The position numbers were made by a program, and so were the translations under genes. A stretch of 64,000 nucleotides of DNA, taken from the NCBI GenBank assembly GCA_000507305.1, contig DF239215.1:347630-411629 (forward strand). The letters are read 5' to 3'. The notes under the pieces were generated by a model. It was not told the origin of the DNA, made no database searches, and saw only the letters and a program-made list of their open reading frames with translations. The stretch comes from Breviolum minutum Mf 1.05b.01 (Eukaryota; Sar; Dinophyceae; Suessiales; Symbiodiniaceae). Below, piece by piece: positions 23,570-33,137 of this stretch (position 1 is the stretch's first letter; every line of letters begins with the position of its first letter).

Positions 23570-23762
23570 CTACAGCACAGCTTTGCCATGTGCTTGAAAT
23601 ATGCGGCCCTGTGCATCATTGTAATCGCCCTCCAAAAACAACTGCAAAACGCCCTTTTGATACTTCCAAAAGGCCCTCCTTGCAAGTGCATCATGGTGGA
23701 CATATGATCAAAGATGTAGCAAGATACATTTTCTCAAACCTCCTCTGCGTCTCTTCTGGGTC
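23570..23762 (-). CDS. Possible J-domain-like fragment, gene 3' end
   Basis: An exon starting at 23762 (after TTCCAG) encodes DPEETQRRFEKMYLATS, which resembles the segment after HPDK in J-domain (Hsp40) proteins, where a short charged helix ends in a tyrosine-alanine. The terminal exon 23570-23641 follows TTTTGCAG and encodes LFLEGDYNDAQGRIFQAHGK, then AVL and TAG, exactly 24 codons. The HPD motif itself was not found, so the J-domain idea is tentative. Both exons lie 16 bp upstream of a foldback element. Confidence 0.4.
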
Positions 23763-24042
23763 CTGGAAGCCAACCCGCATTGCAACTGATTTTGTTTTCC
23801 TCAATTAAAGATGCCTTCCCAGATTCTTCGCCGATGTTCAAATCATATCCAAGTGATACCTAGGTTTTATATGGTTTTATGCAATGAACTGACATCAAAC
23901 GTCTCAAACGTCATTCGCTTCATAAAGTCTAAAGTCTAAGGGCCACCAGCACTTGGTCTCCCTGCAAGGTGGGCAGTGACAAGCAGGAAAATTCTTTAGC
24001 CACGATAGTGCATTGCATGTTTTATTCATACATTTAAACCAC

Positions 24043-24159
24043 TACTGTTGATGGAAAAAATCGTGCACCAGTTGATATGGTAAACATCCCATTCTCCATT
24101 ATTTACAAGATTTGATACATCCCAGGTGGTTTTTCCGGATTTCTGAACCATCAACAGTA
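24043..24159. repeat. Foldback element, copy 1
   Basis: Inverted ends TACTGTTGATGG and CCATCAACAGTA enclose about 93 bp. The internal segment CCAGTTGATATGGTAAACAT closely matches the element at 56705-56814. Minus-strand translation gives TVDGSEIRKNHLGCIKSCK, a peptide of the kind I recall from repeat-derived predictions in Symbiodiniaceae. It is a mobile foldback repeat, not a gene. Confidence 0.8.
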
Positions 24160-24283
24160 TGTTCAAGGTTTTTCGTGGGGCCCCCAGCCCCCTGAGCTCC
24201 TGTGGTTTCTCAGGTGCGCGTGGGGATCGAGGAGACAAGGATTGTTGGGAGTCCATCCTTGACCTCAGCAGAATCTTCGACTG

Positions 24284-24374
24284 GGTCTCCCTCCAGTAAA
24301 CTAACATAACCCATGAAAATCCCCTATGAAAATGGTAGATTTTCCATGGCTATGTTAGTTTCAGGGAGGGTAAC
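24284..24374. repeat. Foldback element, about 90 bp hairpin
   Basis: GGTCTCCCTCCAG-TAAACTAACATA on the left and TATGTTAGTTTCAGGGAGGGTAACC on the right are inverted copies with few mismatches; the arms continue into CCATGAAAATC / GATTTTCCATGG. The loop is short, so the transcript would form a long stem. It lies 125 bp from the previous foldback element. Confidence 0.8.
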
Positions 24375-24480
24375 CAGAAAATGAATCCTGAGTTTCAACA
24401 ACTTTGCACTTTACAATTTCATGTGCGATTTTTTGCTCCGCAAAAGGTTAAAAAAAAACTCAATCTGCTCGAGGTAACCG

Positions 24481-24640
24481 AAAAGATCCCGAAACTACAT
24501 CCTCGGCGCTCCAATGCTGACAAGAGTCAAGCTAGTTGCTTTGTTCAAATGTGGCTTCTGCACCTAGGGGATTTGCCAAGCTTGGCTGATTGGAGAACAT
24601 GTCTGAATCGGCACTTGTCATTCATCAGTTACGGCTGGCA
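24481..24640 (-). CDS. Short exons, weak
   Basis: Frames DMFSNQPSLANPLGAEATFE (24530 to about 24600, meeting a stop) and HWSAEDVVSGSF (24481-24525, donor GTTACC) follow AG sites. The plus strand is open for 97 codons over the same DNA, so direction is uncertain here. Confidence 0.25.
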
Positions 24641-24714
24641 AAATGTGATTCTATACGGAAAACGGCCTTGGTGAAGTGTCAAACATGATTCTTCCGAGTA
24701 AATACATAATCACA

Positions 24715-24800
24715 AATATATATACAAATATATTTAAAAATATATATATATATATATTAATATAACATAAAATAAAAATATGTAGATATATATATATCAT
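24715..24800. repeat. AT-rich microsatellite
   Basis: Near-pure (TA)n with single-base interruptions, including a run ATATATATATATATATT. Lies between the candidate stop at 24816 and the weak exons at 24.5 kb, consistent with an intergenic spacer. Confidence 0.85.
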
Positions 24801-24815
24801 AATTCTCCAAAAGTC

Positions 24816-25507
24816 TCAAACATTTCCACGTTTCCTTATCATCCGTCTCTTTCCGAAGACCCAAGACGTTCTTTCGTTTCGGTCTTGGCCACCCTTCCCC
24901 CCCACTGTCGACACCTTGAGCTTCACTCGCAATCGCACTTGAGCACCAGTCTGAAGACCTGATAGGTTGAAACCGACATCATTTGCAACATTAAGCGATA
25001 CGATCTGCAATTTTGCAATCTCGCATCATTTCATAGCTATCATCAAAAGATCTCTCTGGATTTCTGGTGCAGTTAAAAGACATTAGCCACGCAAGTCTTT
25101 AGTCAGTTGGACATCGCTGGATATCGCTGGTTACACCATCCCTTCCCTCACCTCCGGAATCCAGCAGCTTCAACCAATGCACATCCTTCGTCGTATCGTT
25201 TTTCATCGGTTGATCGAGGGAACTCTCCAGTCTCCCAGTGGCTGAGATCTAGTGTTTTTTTTGGATATCCCAAATTGTGAGTTGAGATTTGAGATAGTTC
25301 ATCCGGATTCACCACAAAGAAGTTTGTTGGGAGTGTCTAGAGTCTATAGTAGCACCCCATGTTTCAACGAGATCTTGAACCTGCAGGATCTTGTTCAAAA
25401 GTTGGAATGCATGAAGGTGGATGCAATTTTACAGTGACGGAACATGGACACGGGGTGGAGGCCTTGATCCCTGTCAACGGGTCAAAGCTCCCTTCATGGA
25501 GGGCTCG
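24816..25507 (-). CDS. 3' part of an unrecognised gene with basic C-terminus
   Basis: Exons: 25436-25507 (LHEGSFDPLTGIKASTPCPC, donor GTAAAA), 25354-25378 (VQDLVETWG), 25157-25243 (open in two frames; STDEKRYDEGCALVEAAGFR is preferred, donor GTGAGG) and a terminal exon 24816 to about 24999 after TTGCAG. The last encodes IVSLNVANDVGFNLSGLQTG, then AQVRLRVKLKVSTVGGKGGQ, ending RTSWVFGKRRMIRKRGNV and TGA. The beta-rich start and basic end suggest a nucleic-acid-associated protein, but nothing specific is recognised. Confidence 0.45.
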
Positions 25508-26197
25508 GGAAAACGAAATGCAGGCATATTGGTGGAAGGTTACTTTCGGAACACAGGCTTGGCTTCATGACATGACCAAGCTGGAAGATTGTATAATTGT
25601 ATCATGTCCAAAGCATCCTGGTTGATGAAGAAGTACAGTACCTGGCCATACCTGGCCTGCAGTATATCATTTGGACAATGAGAATGTTTCCCCATCATTC
25701 GTGGTACCTTGATGCCATAAATGATCATAAATGATGAAAGCCAATGAAGCAGGCTGGGCCAAGAGGCGTGATGTTCTTCACTCTTCACGTTCATCATGCA
25801 CTGACCAATGGTTTCTTCATGCCCGTCGGGCTCCCGGCGACAAATGCCTCAGGGGATTGAAGCCCTCACTGTCGAAAAAACCCAGTGATCATCATGAATC
25901 TGTAGACATGTCCTTCAGATTCAGTGTGTAGAAAATGCGCATCCAATATTACCAAGATTGGCAGATGTTCAAGGCATAGTCTATCATCTATGTAAATATT
26001 CTGTTTCCTTGCCACTTGCCACTTTCAAATCAGGAAAATCGATGAACATGGCAACTCGTCTTATACACGTTTCTATCTAACACGTCCACATACTATCTAA
26101 ATTCATGATTCCAAACTTATCCGAATGCCAATGTACACCTCCCAAAAAAAACCAACCTGACACCTTTCCAGCCCCTATCCCAACACCTAGCAAAAAA

Positions 26198-27012
26198 CTA
26201 GTCTTCAACTTCAACCCGCTTCATTTTCCAGGTGCTATGCGTTCTTTGGGCATGAGCTTCTGAGAGGTATACCCTGCTCATTTCCAAGCTTGGCTAGGGG
26301 TATTTGTTCACTATGTACGTATATATGTGTAAGTGTTATATTATATGCTGACTAATATGGAAACATGAAACAATATGTTTTAGAATGTTTTAGCATACCT
26401 TTTGTATGCTCAATCACGGGATACAAATACGTCATTGGGATTCCAACCACTGGGTGATTCGGATTCCAACCGCAATCAAATCCCATCTTCATCAATTTCA
26501 TCTCAGAAACTCAGCACTGCGACGCTGGGGCTATTCTTCTTGGTCACCAGTTTTAGCTGCTGCCTGTCGAGAAGGGTTGCGACCGAAGTTGAGGGGCATA
26601 TTTGGCACATTTGCCTCAATTCCTTTTTTGGAGGTGATCCTGGTTCCCAGGATGCTGAAAGTGAGGGCTCGGCTAGTTTTTCCTTATTCAGTAGTAGTCC
26701 TTGTGGTGGTCACTGTTATACCTGGGAGGGAAGTCATACTACTCATATCATGTGCATATATACATATACATATACATATACAGAATACATAAATAAATGT
26801 ATACAAAAAGATTACATGCATTTCATGAGATTTGTGCTTAAACCTAAATATGATAATGATTTCACTTGCTTCAACAAACATCCAGACATGAGAACAACTA
26901 TGACGAAACCTTCACATTTTACAACTATTCTTAGCCTGGCCTCTTTTCCACATCCATGTCACAGCATCCATTGTGAACATGGATATCAACAACATCAACA
27001 CCAACCACACAG
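26198..27012 (-). CDS. 3' part of an unrecognised gene
   Basis: Exons: 26934-27012 (LLCVVGVDVVDIHVHNGCCD then MDVEKRP, GC donor), 26545-26662 (ILGTRITSKKGIEANVPNMP, then LNFGRNPSRQAAAKTG before GTGACC) and a terminal exon 26198-26264 (EAHAQRTHSTWKMKRVEVED and TAG). The middle exon has one frame that reads through with good splice signals. A 206-codon plus-strand frame covers the same DNA but is rich in microsatellite-derived residues and is rejected. Confidence 0.42.
26757..26790. repeat. (TACATA)n microsatellite
   Basis: Five tandem TACATA units with one interruption inside presumed intron. Confidence 0.8.
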
Positions 27013-27044
27013 AGAAGACTAAAAGAATCTTTGACCTCGCCTTA

Positions 27045-27384
27045 TGGCACAATCTTCAGTGGCTGGACCACTGATTCTTCCTGGACGGGCTTCTGTCTTG
27101 GGACATTTCCCTTTCCTCGGCGAAAAGCAGAGTGTCATCACCTTTTCAAGTGGTTCCCTGGGACAAATGTTGCTTGTTTGGTTCATAGTGGTTCTGTGGT
27201 GGCAAGTGTTAGTACCAAGTAACTACAGTACATATCCAACGCAAGATCTCAACTTCCGAAGCACTTGAGTTCACAATATGAATCGGCAAGTCACAAGTGC
27301 GTGGTGCGTTCCATGTTTTAAAGTTGTCTATGTCACCGTGTTCTTTCCTAATCATTTTCATGTCGCGTTCTTGCGTTGGGGTAC
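27045..27384 (-). CDS. Three short exons, possible gene 3' end
   Basis: Exons: 27335-27384 (CTPTQERDMKMIRKEH, donor GTGACA), 27145-27197 (TTMNQTSNICPREPLEK, donor GTGATG) and 27045 to about 27118 (GNVPRQKPVQEESVVQPLKI, then VP and stop). Lengths and charges are plausible, but no domain is recognised. Confidence 0.35.
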
Positions 27385-27502
27385 ACTGGCAACAGGTGAG
27401 GCATACTCTCAAAGTTTGTGATAAACCAACATGTGCAATCCTATACCTCATGCGCAGCTTACCACATGATGTACTGTTCCACAAACTTACTGATGGTGTA
27501 CA

Positions 27503-27563
27503 CACATACATACATACATACATACATACATACATACATACATACATACATACATACATACAT
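27503..27563. repeat. (CATA)n microsatellite
   Basis: Fifteen uninterrupted CATA tetranucleotides. It produces artefactual frames of repeated THTYIHTYI or MYVCMYVC on the two strands, which are not genes. Confidence 0.95.
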
Positions 27564-27618
27564 GAGGGTTGTTCTAAATTCCTTCACGCGGAAAAGGACA
27601 TCTTCGCTGAAAAAAAAA

Positions 27619-27929
27619 TTTACTTTCGCCAAACTTTAGCGAACCTCATGTTTATCTTTCGCGGTACATCAGGCGAGTATCGAACAGGACCTCGGACAAA
27701 TGAGCCACCGTAATTTTTCTGTGGTGGCTGCACATTCAGATTCGATCTTTTTGCATAGTATTTTGGCCTTGCNNTTTACTTTCGCCAAACTTTAGCGAAC
27801 CTCATGTTTATCTTTCGCGGTACATCAGGCGAGTATCGAACAGGACCTCGGACAAATGAGCCACCGTAATTTTTCTGTGGTGGCTGCACATTCAGATTCG
27901 ATCTTTTTGCATAGTATTTTGGTCCTTGC
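27619..27929. repeat. Tandem duplication flanking a two-base gap (NN)
   Basis: A segment of about 154 bp starting TTTACTTTCGCCAAACTTTAG occurs at 27619-27772 and again at 27775-27929, with NN at 27773-27774 between the copies. The copies are virtually identical apart from GGCC/GGTCC near the end. On the minus strand both carry the frame NYGGSFVRGPVRYSPDVPRK. The placement of the gap exactly between the copies suggests an assembly artefact or an unresolved repeat array. Confidence 0.85.
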
Positions 27930-28330
27930 TCACCTTCATCGGCCAGTTCTGACACTTCCACGCTCACAGAAGTCTTAGCAAGCCCACAGATTAGGCCACC
28001 TAGCCTTCAAATGAAGGCTGTCTTTCGCCAAGGCTTTAGCAAAACTTTCGCCAAACTTTCGCGAAAAATAAACCTATATGATAGATTGGAACGTTTTTCA
28101 AATTCACCGATACATTCACAAAATGCCCAGGGACGGGATATCATGCGAAGAACGCAAGATACAAAAGTCATGTATTTGGGGTTGCCTTCCTTCCTGGTAT
28201 ACATGCTTTTGGACAGTGGTCGAGACTCTATACAAATCATATATACATAAACTTTCGCCAAATCTTTAGCCAAAAAATAATTTACTTTCGCCATTTCAAA
28301 AAAAAACTTTAGCCGAGACTAATAACTGCA
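27930..28330. repeat. TTTCGCCAAA / CTTTAGC-rich repeat block
   Basis: The words CTTTCGCCAA, CTTTAGC and TTTCGCGAA recur at least eight times, for example near 28020-28065 and 28250-28312, at irregular spacing. The same words start each copy of the duplicated unit to the left, so both are parts of one larger dispersed repeat. A fragment SVEVSELADE before a GTGAGC site (27934-27966) could be a real exon at its edge. Confidence 0.65.
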
Positions 28331-28570
28331 TACCCCAGGACCTTCGCAATGAAGGCCCCTGTTAAGGACCTTTTGCTCAACTCTCATATCTACAGTGAAA
28401 TATATCTATCATTTGCAAATGTACATCAATCAAAAACAATCAACATCACATTTATCACACAACACTTAAGTGTATACTTGTCATAAGGTAAGATTCAACA
28501 AAGAAAACATGAGAACACACCAAACAAAAACATCTGCTGATCGTCAATCTTTACATCTAAATTTCACCCT

Positions 28571-29459
28571 GGTCGCATTCAGCAGGACAATCATGTCTTT
28601 GTCGAGGTACTCTGCTGATTTCTTAGCGCTTGCCGTGCAAACCTTGAAGTGACGGATAGGCTGAAAAGATCATATGAATGATATCATCTAGACCAGGGAT
28701 GCATTGATTCTTCACATACTAAAATATGCATATGACAGGGTTCAGTCGAAATCTTTGAAGATCAGCTTTCAACTGGAAGAATAAACTATCTAAGAACATG
28801 GTCGCTGTCTCTTTCAAATCGTAGAGCCGCACCAAACAATACAAACAGAAGGAGACTGTAGCGGTTCCAAAATATGCATGCATTAGGTTCGCCAAAGAAA
28901 AAAACAAAAGATCGCAAAACTTCACACTTCACCGGGAGGGACTGCTGGTGAAAGGACTCCTACCCTGATTGGTATGATGAGAATTTGCCACCATCAACAT
29001 CCATCAGCTATGCAGAATTTGGGTATATATGTGGATGACTATCCATCTCATGATTTCTGAAATTCCTTGATGCACATGCTGTAATTCAAAAAATTGGCAA
29101 TTCAATATCCACCCAATTCTTCAGATATCTTCCTAGCCTAGAGCTAGGCATTCAAGTAAATAATGCCAAACAGGTCTATCCAAACATTGGAAACCAACCC
29201 CAAAACATCCACACGTCACGTCAGGATGTACCCTTGATTGATGGCTAAAGGCCATCTACATCCGTACATCTTATATGGATACACCATTGGTAGTCTACAA
29301 TTTAAAGACATATTACACAAGGAAAGAACTTATACAAAAAACACAAGTCCTTGCAATTTTGAACAAACATAACAACAACACAAAACCAACTTCAGGCTTT
29401 GCCAAAATATCAGCCACCAACATCCTTTCATCCATTGGTCCAAGGCACATGTTTCTGTA
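28571..29459 (-). CDS. Exons of an unrecognised helical protein
   Basis: 5' to 3': 29388-29459 (NMCLGPMDERMLVADILAKP, donor GTTTTG), 28936-28962 (ESFHQQSLP, donor GTGAAG), 28725-28857 (SFCLYCLVRLYDLKETATMF, then LDSLFFQLKADLQRFRLNPV) and 28571-28663 (PIRHFKVCTASAKKSAEYLD, then KDMIVLLNATR, donor GTGAAA). The last begins after TTTTCAG and has strong splice signals at both ends. All are helical. No family is recognised; the ADILAKP string is only superficially like the end of copia polyproteins. Confidence 0.45.
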
Positions 29460-29750
29460 AGGCCTCTGCTTCAGAGCCTTGTCCGTCCTTTCGATGATTT
29501 TTGGTTGTCATTTGTCATTCACAAAGACCAGGTGGGTAATGGCGAGTAAACTAAACACACGTGTATATCAAACACAGGTACAGTACATGAGTTCAAGTTG
29601 AATGCATCTATATAAGTGTGGGTTGAAAAATACAGACTGGAAAGTCTTGTTTTTGCAAGTGCAGTGTGCTATAGTGCGCCATCTAGTTCATGTTGTGTAA
29701 TAAGTGTACTAAAGGGGCTATCAATGGGCGCTATCAACAGTTCATGCAAG

Positions 29751-30830
29751 CTATTCTTCTGGCTCTGAAATTTCCCCCTTCAAGTCCTGCCACTTGACAG
29801 TGCCACCACAGCGACTGCAAGTTGATGCTAAAACACCTCGAATCGCAAGGGTCTTCTGTTCATCTCCCGAGAAAAGTCTGCACCACACACAATGAGCATT
29901 ACGCTTCTGAAGCAAAGAGAGATAACAACACGATAATTTCAAGATATGCGGTAACGTGTCAACTCAAGATTTCACCCTCAAATTGTACTCATGTGGCATG
30001 GCCGCATATGTCATTTGTTCTAAGATCACTCTTTGGTATGGTCTATCTTATGATGATGAAGCTTAATCTACTACGGCGTGTAAGACATCCATGAGGTACC
30101 AATACTAGAAATTCGCAACATTCAAGCAATCTTTAAACTGATATCAAGCAAGTATTGAAGATCATGACATAGATATCAGAAAAAAGCCTGTGCATCTTTC
30201 ATTAATCGACCATCATAATACGTGTCATCTCTTGATATCTATGCAGCACTTAACACTCCATTAAGTTACCATCAACCTCCAAGCCATCTCACCCTGTGCT
30301 CCCAGACCTTTGGATTCCACCTGTGCTGTACAGCTATGCTTCGCGGCATCCGCATGATCTTGACCTCGAGATCTGGGATGAGTTGGCCATATAGCAATAT
30401 CTGGTCCAAATGGAATACCCCATGGGATGAGAGAATTCCACTTGGTATATTTGTGGCTGGGTTTATGATGTACTCTACGGGAATTAAGAGCTTGGACACT
30501 TCAATTTCAAGGTTAGATTCGTTCCTTCAATTGGTCTTGAAAGGGTCTTTCTTGCTGAAGGTAGCTGGAGTTCAACATGGAATGGCAAAAAAACAAATTA
30601 GATGTACAATTGCAGAAAGGTTAATGTCCCGAGTCCCCATTGGCTTTTCCATCTCAAATATTTGAAAATCAAACACTGTGATTTTGTATGTAAGAACTGT
30701 CATGCACTGGAAGTTTCAGCACACGAAGCACTATGTCTCTATGTCACCTTGCGGCTTTGTGTCAGGTTCTTGGGGCACAAAACTGATGAACAAGTACACC
30801 TTTAACTTGTGCGTCGCAAACTTGGGGCCC
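29751..30830 (-). CDS. 3' part of a gene ending in a C-x-x-C motif
   Basis: Exons: 30751-30830 (MNLGPKFATHKLKVYLFISF, then VPQEPDTKPQ, donor GTGACA), 30288-30468 (YIINPATNIPSGILSSHGVF, then HLDQILLYGQLIPDLEVKIM, ending NPKVWEHR before GTGAGA), about 29830-29880 (LFSGDEQKTLAIR) and a terminal exon 29751 to about 29810 (RCGGTVKWQDLKGEISEPEE and TAG), with TCSRCGG giving a C-x-x-C pair. The 61-codon exon is among the longest here. It may be the same gene as the AN1 exon upstream, but the join is not shown. Confidence 0.48.
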
Positions 30831-31064
30831 AGGTTCATCCTGAAATTCCACGCAATACATGAAGTTAATGAATGTGATTCAAGTGAAAGACAAAAAGAAG
30901 AACATGCTTCTCTTGAGGGGATCTGAACCAATGATCATATTGAACATGCTAACTTCTAGAGGAAATATACCAGCCGAATTTTGAAGCAACATAAGTCCAA
31001 CAAAGCCAGAGCCTCAAACAGAAGGGTTGTTTGACACTTCAACATCTTTTCAAGGGCAAGATAC

Positions 31065-31125
31065 AAAACTTCTTTCCACAGAAGCGACAAAGAAAGGGCA
31101 GAAAGTCACGAAGACCACAGGTCTC
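31065..31125 (-). CDS. Exon with partial AN1-type zinc finger
   Basis: A 61-base exon between CGTAG and a GTATCT donor encodes ETCGLRDFLPFLCRFCGKKF with the following Cys split by the intron. The spacing C-x9-C-x2-C-x4-C and the core DFLPF match the AN1 zinc finger of the ZFAND1/2 (Cuz1) type, where the pattern continues C-x2-H-x5-H-x-C. The first Cys of the domain must lie in an upstream exon and the His ligands in a downstream one; neither was found with certainty. AN1 proteins usually act in proteasome or stress-associated ubiquitin handling. Confidence 0.55.
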
Positions 31126-31210
31126 CTACGCGAATTGCTAAGGGAGTCTTAAGTCTTGTGGATGTTAACCTTTCTTTGTTTGTAAAATTACAGGTTCAAG
31201 AGGGTAGACG

Positions 31211-32115
31211 TCAATGGAGCTCTGGGTCGACTTTGGGATTCCTTGTGCAATGTGCAAAGTAAATAAAAGGGGCATGAAACATCAGAGATGCCGCAGAAAA
31301 TGAGTCGAATGATAGGTCTGCTTCAATGTCAGCTGAGGGAACGGAGCTTGGTGAAATTGCTTCAATGCCGAGACAGCTGGTGGGAGAAGGGTCTCCAGAG
31401 CACAACAAGCTCCGACGAGATCGTAGCCGTGAGAATCTCGGAATTCCGTTGGCGTGGCTCTTTCTGCTTGAAACATAGCGACGCTCAAAATTAGACTGAA
31501 ACCTTAAGGCAAGGCGAACAAAAAACTGACATGTTTGAATGCAGTGATATTTTTGTATTGATGTTGCTTTGTTCGAGGTGGCTGTTTGGGGTTGATGGTT
31601 GGAGGCCTGACGATGGCCAGTTCGGAGATGAAGTGGCTGACAGAAGAATGATCTATCTCATGACCCTTGCCAGCAAGGGTCGTTATGCTCATTTTACCTC
31701 ACAGCTCATTGACAGACATGATTCACCAATGAAACGATATGAACAAATTAGATATTTCAGTTCTGCTGAAACAAGTTAACAGTCGTGTTACCATCTTTGC
31801 TTCACAGCGATTGGTTCCCTCTGTATGCTTTTATCTGTGTAGAGCCAAAGCTGCGATACAGGTGAAACCCTATATGACACTGATGATAAACCACCAATGT
31901 AAAATCGTCCAAAAACATCTAATCCTCAGGCTTTTGTGTTACAACCCCAAAACAGCTCATCTCTGATTTTCAAGGATTCTAGAGCTCTGTAATAGAATTC
32001 CCATGTAGTATAAGAACTTATATTATTCATTCTGCTCCTTGCCTTCCCCCCCAACAGTCCAGCCTCATTGGTGTAGCGTTTGGCACGGTGGATGGACCTT
32101 GCACAGTGTGTTTTC
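31211..32115 (-). CDS. Exons upstream of the AN1 exon, weak
   Basis: A frame running from about 31615 to a stop at 31211 is open for 130 codons (ending ...EADLSFDSFSAASLMFHAPF and beyond) after a CGTCAG acceptor. A competing frame (DLVGACCALETLLPPAVSAL) overlaps it. Two smaller exons are at 31798-31830 (before GTAACA) and 32046-32115 (SIHRAKRYTNEAGLLGGK, GC donor). They lie in the right direction to belong to the AN1 gene. Confidence 0.3.
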
Positions 32116-32276
32116 AACAAACAAACGTGGATAAACATAACCATGTTATATGACACATAATGATATATAATAGAAGAAATATATGGTATTACTATAAAAC
32201 GTAAAATATCATGTACTTATCCTATTATAATGCTGTTCAAGGCAAGAGTTCAACCACTGTCTTTTCCCGCCTACAT

Positions 32277-32897
32277 CCAGGGGAGGAGTTGTCGACCTGT
32301 CCAAGCTGGAAGCTATGGAGTCCGAAAGCAGTGGAGCAAAGGATATAAGCGAAATGGACTCAACTACTTGACCTCGAAAATATTCATATGGCAAACATAT
32401 CTATTGTCTACTGTAAAAAAAAAATATATAGATATCCATAATAGATGATGTCAAAAAAATACTCAAGTACATTTGTTGCTAGAAGAAGGTGTGCTTTCAC
32501 TAAGAACAAAAGAGAGGTTTGTTGATTCTAGAGTCCGAAACTACCAAGCAAATCTGGAGTGTTTTTGGAGGCTGGAGAAAGTTCAACCTATGTTTCTGTG
32601 GCTCAGGTTGCTTAGCTGTGGCACAGGGCCCATTTTCTCAAGAAGGTCAACCATGCAATGTAAAAGATAGCATCATCCCCAAACATCCAAGATGCTCTTA
32701 CCTTCAAAAAAACAAGCTTGTTCAATGGTGAATTTGGGATGATTTTGGAATTTTGATGATCTTAATGAGGCAATCATCAATTCATCAATACCATCCTAAA
32801 CAACCGTGACTCATATCGGAACAGTGAAGGGGATTATTGTTGGCTATTGACCCTTACCCATGGCCGCCACCGCCATTGCAGCACAGGCGAACTTCAT
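32277..32897 (-). CDS. 5' end of a gene with a signal-peptide-like start
   Basis: A start codon at 32897 opens MKFACAAMAVAAM, a basic residue followed by an alanine-rich hydrophobic stretch, like a short signal peptide; the exon ends at GTAAGG (32858) and an AG lies 15 bases before the ATG, suitable for spliced-leader addition. The next exon (32545-32636) joins in phase and reads NGPCATAKQPEPQKHRLNFL, then QPPKTLQICL, ending at GTAGTT. A third candidate (32277-32368, QVVESISLISFAPLLSDSIA) does not fit the phase. The gene may continue into the AN1 exons. Confidence 0.45.
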
Positions 32898-33137
32898 GTT
32901 TCTCCATGCCAACTGCAGGCGTTTGTACTTTCTACCAGCAGTGTGCATGGATTAGATTTTTCCAAGCAACAATCTGGTCAAACTATGATCCTCTAACAAC
33001 TCAACTGGAAATGGTAGGAGGTGCAAGTATCCTGTAGCCAAAGTTCCGTGCGAAACGGGAATGACTCTTTGCATCTGGCTGATAGACAATACCCCAGGCA
33101 GCAAGAAAAATCCTCGTTTCATATGGAAGATCCATTC

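Noticed and set aside
26402-27022. 206-codon plus-strand open frame
   Set aside because: It runs through a TACATA microsatellite, has no splice or start context, and overlies minus exons at 26545-26662 and 26934-27012 with better signals.
27503-27563. Open frames of repeated THTYIHTYI
   Set aside because: Product of the CATA microsatellite.
29388-29459. ADILAKP string resembling copia retrotransposon RNase H end
   Set aside because: No reverse transcriptase, integrase or terminal repeats nearby; the exon has its own splice sites.
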